From positions 21,276,318-21,340,317 of the forward strand of contig NC_133368.1 of assembly GCF_049309525.1 (NCBI RefSeq): a stretch of 64,000 nt of DNA, written 5' to 3'. Numbering within the stretch: the first letter of the stretch is position 1; each line of letters starts with the position of its first letter. Positions 57,909-64,000 of this stretch are shown here, piece by piece. The DNA is from Garra rufa. Lineage: Eukaryota > Chordata > Actinopteri > Cypriniformes > Cyprinidae. The position numbers and the translations under genes were made by a program. The notes beneath the pieces are model-generated. The model was given only the letters and a program-made list of their open reading frames with translations. It was not told the DNA's origin and searched no databases.

Positions 57909-58494
57909 AGGTTTCCATCCAAAATTGCGAATTTAACTATTAATGATAAAATTCAGTATCGCATAAAACATTTGCAAATAATTACTGTTTTTCTCCAACG
58001 AGTCAAAGAGAGTAAAATAATCACTTCCTGATAAACAGGCACTTAATATCACTAAGAAAAGTAGGAGTTGATTTTCATATATAATACATTACTTGCACCT
58101 CAGAGTGAGCAGACAAAACTATAAATGCGGTCATTGCTTTCGGAGTTTGGAAACGCAGTCATGTAAGACGATTCTGGAAGGCAATTATACTGAAATACTT
58201 TGACCACAAGCTTTGCTCGAGCATTTCTGAATAACCATAACAAGATTTCAGATGTTGTGCAACAAGATCTGTCCACTGGTTAGTCAAGTTACGCCGTCTC
58301 GTAGCGCAAAAGTTGATGACTTTTTTGATGCACACAGTGGAATTTATTCAGCAAATGCGTTTCCATCTCCCAGTATTCACATTAACACTTTTCACATAAG
58401 TCAAAACCACCTGCGAGTGTAAAAACTTTTCTGTTTCCGTCACTTGCTTCTAATACGATACTTCAAAATGCGCAAAAACAGGGTGATGGAAACC
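57909..58494. mobile_element. MITE with AGGTTTCCATCC ends, 128 bp before an exon
   Basis: Left AGGTTTCCATCCAAAATTGC and right GGGTGATGGAAACCT are inverted. A fragment of the same family lies inside element B (near 1888, GGTTTCCATCCAAAAATGCG). No duplication was recognised. It ends 128 bp upstream of the man1a2 exon at 58623, so it lies close to the branch-point region without reaching it. Confidence 0.65.
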
Positions 58495-58622
58495 TTGTGC
58501 TCTGAATGTGCAGATGAATATTGCTTGCCTCAGATGGGCCAGATTATGTAACTTTGTTTTCTTTTTAATTACTGTGGTGCATATGTTTTCAGTAAATATT
58601 CATATCCACATTCTCTCCGCAG

Positions 58623-58741
58623 GTAATTCCCAGATGGGGGCCACTATAGTAGATGCCCTGGATACTCTTTACATAATGGGCCTTCACGACGAGTTCAAGG
58701 ATGGCCAAGAGTGGATCGAGCAAAACTTGGATTTCAGTGTG
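58623..58741 (+). CDS. man1a2: man1a2 exon: GH47 core segment GATIVDALDTLYIMG
   Basis: 119-nt internal exon with acceptor TTCTCTCCGCAG and donor GTG|GTAAGT. Its first two bases (GT) complete the Gly codon begun at 27588. It then encodes 39 residues, from NSQMGATIVDALDTLYIMG to EQNLDFSV, ending in phase 0. The GATIVDALDTLYIMGL block is a hallmark of GH47 alpha-1,2-mannosidases, near the active-site end of the barrel. In the family the next exon starts with the stretch leading to FEVNIR and a catalytic Glu; it is not found before 64000. The SQMGATIVDALDTLYIMGL form fits mannosidase IB (man1a2) better than 1A or 1C. Confidence 0.94.
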
Positions 58742-59754
58742 GTAAGTGTCCAAGACTCGGACATAGACACACACACTTTCCAACAACACTTGTATTTGTA
58801 GGTTTGGAGGCAAAGCGTGTCTGTTTTTGTTTATAGACACAGTTATATCTCAGGACGCTGTTATTTCACAGTGGTAAGCTGTATACTTTGGCAGCCGGCT
58901 GACACAGCTGTATTAACAGTCGTTCGATACCCCATAACCCCACAAAGACTTCAGCCCTTAGTGTGTGCGAATCTTTCAGGTTTTGATCAGATTGTGGTGG
59001 TACTCTGTGGAAAACGTTTTGCGAGAAAGGAGTTGATGTGACACATCACCGTATCCAGGAGACAAGACTGGCGCCATGGAAACAATGTGAACCTCCGGAG
59101 CTCTGCCTCCAGAATTAGCCGGTGGTGTTGAGGAAAAAAAATGGCAGACAAAAGAGACGGCAGAGAATGAAGCGGGGGCCGGCGAGTGGCCCCAGGGGCC
59201 CCCGTGTCTCCTGCTCTCCTTCTCTGTCTGCATTCAACATCCTGACCCATTAATGGGATTTCTCCAGTTTCTCTCCCTATCAGTTGTTTTTCCGGCCTCT
59301 CCTCCATCAGATATGGAGAACCTGTATGGTCCTCTTGGCTTTATCATCTCTCTGGTGTCTGTGTGTTGTGTGATCTTTCTCCCGTCTCCCTTCTGCCACC
59401 TTTCTTTCAGCAGATCTGGTGGACTCTCAGCGCCTGAAATCTCCTCTGCGTGTTTAGTTCATCTTTTAGGCTTTTCGAGTAGTGACCTAATTTCTTCTCT
59501 CTCCCCCTCCTCACTGTTACTTTTGGACAAGTATATCTTACATGTGCACTCTGAAGGATGACTCACACTTGGACCGTTGGGTCTGGCCGTTGAGGGCTCA
59601 GCATGTCACAGTGGGATAGATGTGTTGGAAGGATTTTTGGAGGAGGGCAATAAACTGCAAAGCATAAGTGAGGAAGGGAAACGTGTGCAAAACATTGTTT
59701 CCATGAAAATATGAAGTAGCAAAACTGTTTTCAACCTTGATAATAGTAAGAAAT
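58742..59754. other. Start of the next man1a2 intron, no gene seen
   Basis: Follows the phase-0 donor. Overlapping frames on both strands (58976-59307) have no recognisable domain. A MITE fragment (TTCTGAAGGGTCATGTGACA) appears just after, near 59800. Confidence 0.6.
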
Positions 59755-59874
59755 GTTACTTGGACAGCAAATTATCATATTACAATATCATATTAGGTTT
59801 CTGAAGGGTCATGTGACACTGAAGACTAAAATAATGGGTGTTGAAATAACAAAAAATATATATACACTACCGGT

Positions 59875-60399
59875 CAAAAGTTTGGGGTCAGTAAATTTTT
59901 CTTCTTTTTTTTTTTTGAAAGAAATTAATACTTTTATTCACCAAGGGTGTGTTAAATTGATAAAAAGTGATAGCAAATACTTACATTGTTAGAAAATATT
60001 TATGTTTTGAATAAATGCTGTTCAAAGTATCCTGAAAAAATATCACAATTTCTAAATAAAAACTTTGCAGGGCAACTGTTGCAATATATAATACAATATA
60101 GATCATTCTAATAATAAATCAGTATATTAGAATGATTTCTGAAGGATCATGTGACACTGAAGACTGAAGTAATGGCTGATGAAAATTCAGCTTTGCATCA
60201 CAGGAATAAATGAAATTTTAAAGTATATTACAATAGAAAGAAACCATTATTTTATATTGTAACAACATTTCACAATATTACAGTTTTTTTCTATATTTTT
60301 GATTAAATAAATGCAGCACTGATAAGCATAAGAGACTTTCTTTAAAAACATTAAAGATTAAAGAAAGTCTTACTGACCCCAAACTTTTGACCGGTAGTG
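59875..60399. mobile_element. Tc1/mariner-type MITE, CACTACC family, complete copy
   Basis: TA at 59873-59874 and 60400-60401. Ends CACTACCGGTCAAAAGTTTG and ...CAAACTTTTGACCGGTAGTG are nearly perfect, making this the best-preserved termini of the family here. 525 bp. Confidence 0.95.
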
Positions 60400-60515
60400 T
60401 ATATCCAGGAGAAATCAAAGCGGAGAACATCCTATAAGTTCTTAAATTTCAAGATCACTTGCTTAGTCTTATTTGAAGTTATACACGAGTAGAAGGTCAG
60501 TTTTGTAAGCATATT

Positions 60516-60903
60516 TGTGACCCTGGACCACAAATCCAGTCATAATTTTTATTAATAAATAAGATTTACATGAATGTATGGTCTGTTATAATAGGACAAT
60601 ATTTGGCTGATATACAACAATTTGAAAATCTGAGGGTGCAAAATGATCGAAATAATGAGGAAATCGCCTTTAAAGTTGTTTAAAGTCCTTAGCAATGCAT
60701 ATTACTAATCAATTTTATTTTAAAGTTTTGATATATTTGCGGTAGGAAATCTACAAATATCTTCATGGAACATATTACTTAATATCCTAATGATTTTTGG
60801 CATAAAAGAAAAATATGTACTTTTGACCCATACAATGTATTGTTGTCTATTGCTACTAATATACCTGTGCTACTTAAAACTAGTTTTGTGCTCCAGGGTC
60901 ACA
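60516..60903. mobile_element. MITE of the CTGGACCACAAAA family, copy 3
   Basis: TGTGACCCTGGACCACAAAT at the left and GTTTTGTGCTCCAGGGTCACA at the right. The interior follows copy 1 (TTAATATCCTAATGATTTTT). About 388 bp. Confidence 0.88.
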
Positions 60904-60963
60904 TTTCATAATTTAATTGTATTCTGATTCACAGTATAAAAAACTTAAGATATTTAAAAAAGA

Positions 60964-61885
60964 ACTCAAAATTAGAGAACACTTACAGATACCTCCAAGT
61001 TATTATTGTTAATCTGGCAACTAGTGCTAATTTCCTTAATTTTATGGCAAACCCTATTTAACTGGCAGCATTCCTCCAATTTTCACTGAGATTGCAAGAT
61101 GGCGGGAAGCTCTAAGGTGACTGAAACCCTGCAAAAGGAGGTTGTTCAGATGAAGGCCAAAGGGATAACCCAAGAAAAGCTGGTCATTACAAATCTGAGG
61201 TTTCTCAAATATTGCAGGTTTATAATGCTACTAATTCAAGTCCCCCAAAAAGTCCATGTAAAACAAATGCTTGTGTAGACAAGATAATGCAGAGACTCTC
61301 AGTGAAAAATCGGTTCAGCACTGCAGCTGGAATTGCTTGCCAGGTCAGTGCTGAACAGTCTAAGAATCTGTCTCGGGACGTTTAAGAGAGAATCAAAAGC
61401 AGAAAGAATCAAAAGGCTAAGCTACCTTTACTGAGGTCCCTGTTTTGTGGAGAGAGGAGAGCTGGTCCAGACTTCACTTCAGTGATGAGAGCAAGTTTAA
61501 TTTATTTTGGTCTGATGGGAAGCATTTTCTTCTGTGTCAAACTGAGGAAAGACTTGAAGCCAAAGTGTGTAAAGAAGTCAGTAAAAGGTGGAGGAGGAAG
61601 TGTCATGGTTTGAGAGATGTTTCTGCAGCAGGAGTTGGGCCTCTTGTACAGCTTCATGACAGAGTGAATGCAAATGTTAATCAGAACCTCCTTCAGCAAC
61701 ATGCAGTTCCATCCCTGCAAGAATCTCCCAATCAGCCAGCAATTTTCATGCAAGACAATGCCTCTGTCACACTGTAAATTGGGTAAAGCAGTTCCTTATA
61801 GCTAAAAAAACACCGAAATAATGAAATGGCCGAGCCAGAATCCTGATCTAATCTAAGTTTGAAAATGTCTGGAAAATAAATGATC
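60964..61885 (+). mobile_element. Third Tc1-like element, truncated, different family
   Basis: Starts near ACTCAAAATTAGAGAACACT, which matches the 5' leader of another cyprinid Tc1 family as I recall it, and contains GGCAGCATTCCTCCAATTTT just before the start codon. The 3' third, including the right terminal repeat, is missing; sequence stops near 61885 and is followed by another MITE fragment. Confidence 0.8.
61099..61870 (+). pseudogene. Tc1 transposase pseudogene (third family)
   Basis: ATG at 61099 opens MAGSSKVTETLQKEVVQMKA, the N-terminal helix-turn-helix. A deletion and stops follow, with MQRLSVKNRFSTAAGIA readable near 61288. The catalytic part reads LHFSDESKFNLF (first Asp 61484-61486) and PAIFMQDNA (second Asp 61754-61756). 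The region of the third acid is altered (QNPDLI then stop near 61858). Several frameshifts; not functional. Confidence 0.88.
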
Positions 61886-61897
61886 TGATAATTAAAT

Positions 61898-62095
61898 GAA
61901 TAGTTCGGCCAAAAATAAATGCTAGGAAAAAAATCTGTCACAATTATGAGAGTTTAATCTGTTTTTGTCTGTACAATGAAAATCAGTGGGGTCCAAACCA
62001 TCTGATTGAGCCCCCGTTGACTTTCATTACACGTATAAAAAGTTGCTGAGACATTTTTAAAATATCTTTTGTGTTCCAGAGAAGAAAGGAATGCA
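61898..62095. mobile_element. Fold-back MITE fragment (GGGTCCAAACCATCT type)
   Basis: ATAGTTCGGCCAAAAATAAA at the left; CAGTGGGGTCCAAACCATCT and TTGACTTTCATTACACG in the centre; AATATCTTTTGTGTTCCAGA at the right. The same family as 32885-33160, degenerate. Confidence 0.6.
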
Positions 62096-63151
62096 TCTCT
62101 CTTTCTCTCGCTCTCTCTGTGTGTGTTTCTGTTGTGATGATGGATGAGGCTGCCTGCCATCAGCATTAATCGCAGCTGTTAAACCAAAAACTGAATTAAT
62201 GGACCTTGGTCAGGGAACGGTCATATCTGAATTAATCTGGTGCACATTCACTTTTGTCAAAATTAATAGACATGCTAAATGAATGCTAAGTGGAAGGGGT
62301 TGGTTAAAGCATGTACTTGTCTTATCAAATTAGTGTAAAACCTAGTCAATATAAGACGCTTTAGCAGCGTTATGTTCAGAACTGGAAAACCTGCTTATAA
62401 TTCGTAAGCGGTATACAAAAACAGGTGCTGTTTTTAGGTGCTGTGGATTATGGGATTGTGACAGGGCTAAAACAGGATTTCGGGGAGCTTGTACAACCAT
62501 AGAACTTCACTGTGTTTAGATTTGTTTTTCCGCATTGGTTGAATTAGTTTCTTTTTTGCTATACGAGACTTAAAGGTGTGTGCGTGTGTGTCTCTGTGTG
62601 ATTAGCTGCTGTTTGCGGTGTGATCTTTGTGCGAGTGGAAAACTGCTTCATGGTAATTTTCTCTAAATAAAGGTTGAAGCTGACAAGATGGATGTTGATG
62701 ATACAAACACGCACACACTCTGTTCCAGCATTCATTTCAGTCTCACTGAGAGATTATTGTATCAGCTTTGATGTAGATTTCAAGTTCATTTGGGAGCTCT
62801 GCATGGCTGTTATGTAGATATTTCACGCACATTAATAAAGCTGCTTAAATGTTTGTTTGAATTATATATAGCGCCACAGTTGTGCTCTGAACGTAAAAAT
62901 CTCTTTCATTTTCTCTAGAATTTTTTAACAGCACTGTTCTCCTTACAATATTAAACTGTTTATATATTTAAATATTTTCTAATAAACTTCAAATGTATTG
63001 TATTTTGTAAATGTTTGGGCTCAGTAAGGTCATTTTATTTTAAGCAATTTTTTTCTTTTATTCAGCAAGAATGCATCTATTCTATTTCACCAAGAATCTG
63101 AAGAAAAAATGTTTTGTTTTTTTTAAATATTAAAGAATTTGTTAACTTCCA
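62096..63151. other. Intronic DNA, mostly unassigned
   Basis: Short pyrimidine repeats near 62097-62126. At 63010-63110 there is a fragment of the CACTACC-family MITE (TTTATTCAGCAAGAATGCAT). No exon seen. Confidence 0.5.
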
Positions 63152-64000
63152 GAATAAAAAAATCCTGATAATTCATTCACCTTATATCATCCAAGATGTT
63201 CAAGGTCTTCTTTCTTCGGTTAAAAAAGAAATTAGGGTTTTTGAGGAAAACATTCCATGATTTTTCTCCATACAATGGTGGCCATCGGGTTAAAGGTCCA
63301 AATTGCAGTTTCAGTGCAGCTTCAAAGAGCTCTACACAGTCCCAGCCAAGAAATATGGGTCTTATCTAGCAAAACGATCTGACATTTTATAAAAACAAAA
63401 TTAACATTTATATACTTTTTAACCACAAATGCTCATCTTGCGCTAGCTCAACTTCACGCATTATGTAATCACGTTGGAAAAGTCCCTTGCTGTTAGCTCT
63501 TTGTCTGTGTACTTTGGTTCAAAAAGGTAGGGTGGGGCGAAAAACTCTCATTTTCGCCCAACAACATTGTTTCACCCTTTTTTGTAAAGGCCGTTCAACT
63601 TTCTTTGCATGTTTGCTTTGTAAACACTGGAATCGGTATTTCTGTTTACGTCAAGTGTGCGTGATTTCATAATGTGTGAGGTCGAGCTAGTGCAAGACAA
63701 GTATTTATGGTTAAAAAAGTATATAAATGTTAATTATTTTAAGAAAATGACCAAACATTTCGCTAGATAAGACCCTTATTCATCGGCTGGGGTCGTTTAG
63801 AGCCCTTTGAAGCTACATTGAAACTGCACTTTAGACCTTCAACCCACTGGCCACCATTGAAATCCACAACATGAAGAAGGTTTTTCTCCATATTGTGGAT
63901 TTCAATGGTGGCCAACGGACAAACTGGAATGGTTTCCTCAAAAACCCTAATTTCTTTTTGACTGAAGAAAGAAAGACATGAACATCTTGGATGGCATGGG
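63152..64000. mobile_element. TTAA-class fold-back MITE, copy 5, cut by the window end
   Basis: Left TTAACTTCCAGAATAAAAAA and TTTTTGAGGAAAACATTCCA; right GGTTTCCTCAAAAACCCTAA and GACATGAACATCTTGGATGG. A strong local palindrome near the right (63859-63920: TGGCCACCATTGAAATCCAC against GTGGATTTCAATGGTGGCCA) suggests a secondary inversion. It continues beyond 64000. Confidence 0.85.

Noticed and set aside
58742..64000. Next man1a2 exon carrying the FEVNIR region
   Set aside because: I searched for the expected coding sequence after the 58741 donor and found none; it must lie beyond the window.

Overview
This is teleost fish DNA, most likely from a cyprinid (zebrafish, carp or barb relatives). 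The evidence is AT-rich, intron-dominated sequence, long GT/CA microsatellites, and a very high load of DNA transposons and fold-back MITEs of types familiar from cyprinid genomes. No bacterial-type genes, operons or CRISPR arrays are present. The species cannot be fixed from the sequence alone.

The only host protein-coding sequence I can support is two consecutive exons of one plus-strand gene: 27492-27588 and 58623-58741. They splice in frame (97 nt, then 119 nt, with a split Gly codon between them) and encode the start of the catalytic domain of a class I (GH47) Golgi alpha-1,2-mannosidase, best matched to man1a2 (mannosidase IB). Everything before 27492 is upstream intron or sequence further 5', 27589-58622 is a 31.0-kb intron, and 58742-64000 is the start of the next intron. 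The earlier exons (cytoplasmic tail, membrane anchor, stem) and the following exon (catalytic FEVNIR region) were not found in the window.

The introns are a layered record of transposition. (1) 0.5-8.5 kb: a Tc1-type MITE is split by a hAT element, which carries three further hAT elements (B, C, D) head to tail, each bounded by the same 8-bp target duplication GTATTTTG; a deleted Tc1 copy follows. (2) 10-26 kb: palindromic MITEs, a hAT with a LINE 3' end inside it, a hAT inside a TTAA-class MITE, and a hAT inside an older hAT. (3) 28-46 kb: dense TTAA-flanked fold-back elements, PIF/Harbinger-like MITEs with 3-bp duplications, small hAT MITEs, and several nested pairs. (4) 48.5-50.3 kb: a second Tc1 copy with the same internal deletion as the first, itself split by a 0.5-kb TIR element. 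(5) 56-64 kb: nested MITEs, exon 58623-58741, and a third, unrelated Tc1 pseudogene.

No transposase here looks functional. The Tc1 copies have lost the N-terminal DNA-binding part and/or the third catalytic acid, and the hAT elements keep only relics: a BED zinc finger, an SERAFSAAGR dimerisation motif and a PLxWWK-like motif. I did not find a new biochemical system. The most unusual item is the three-element hAT tandem with four identical target duplications, together with exchange of terminal versus internal modules between hAT families. Family assignments rest on terminal repeats, target duplications and remembered consensus sequences; no database search was run.
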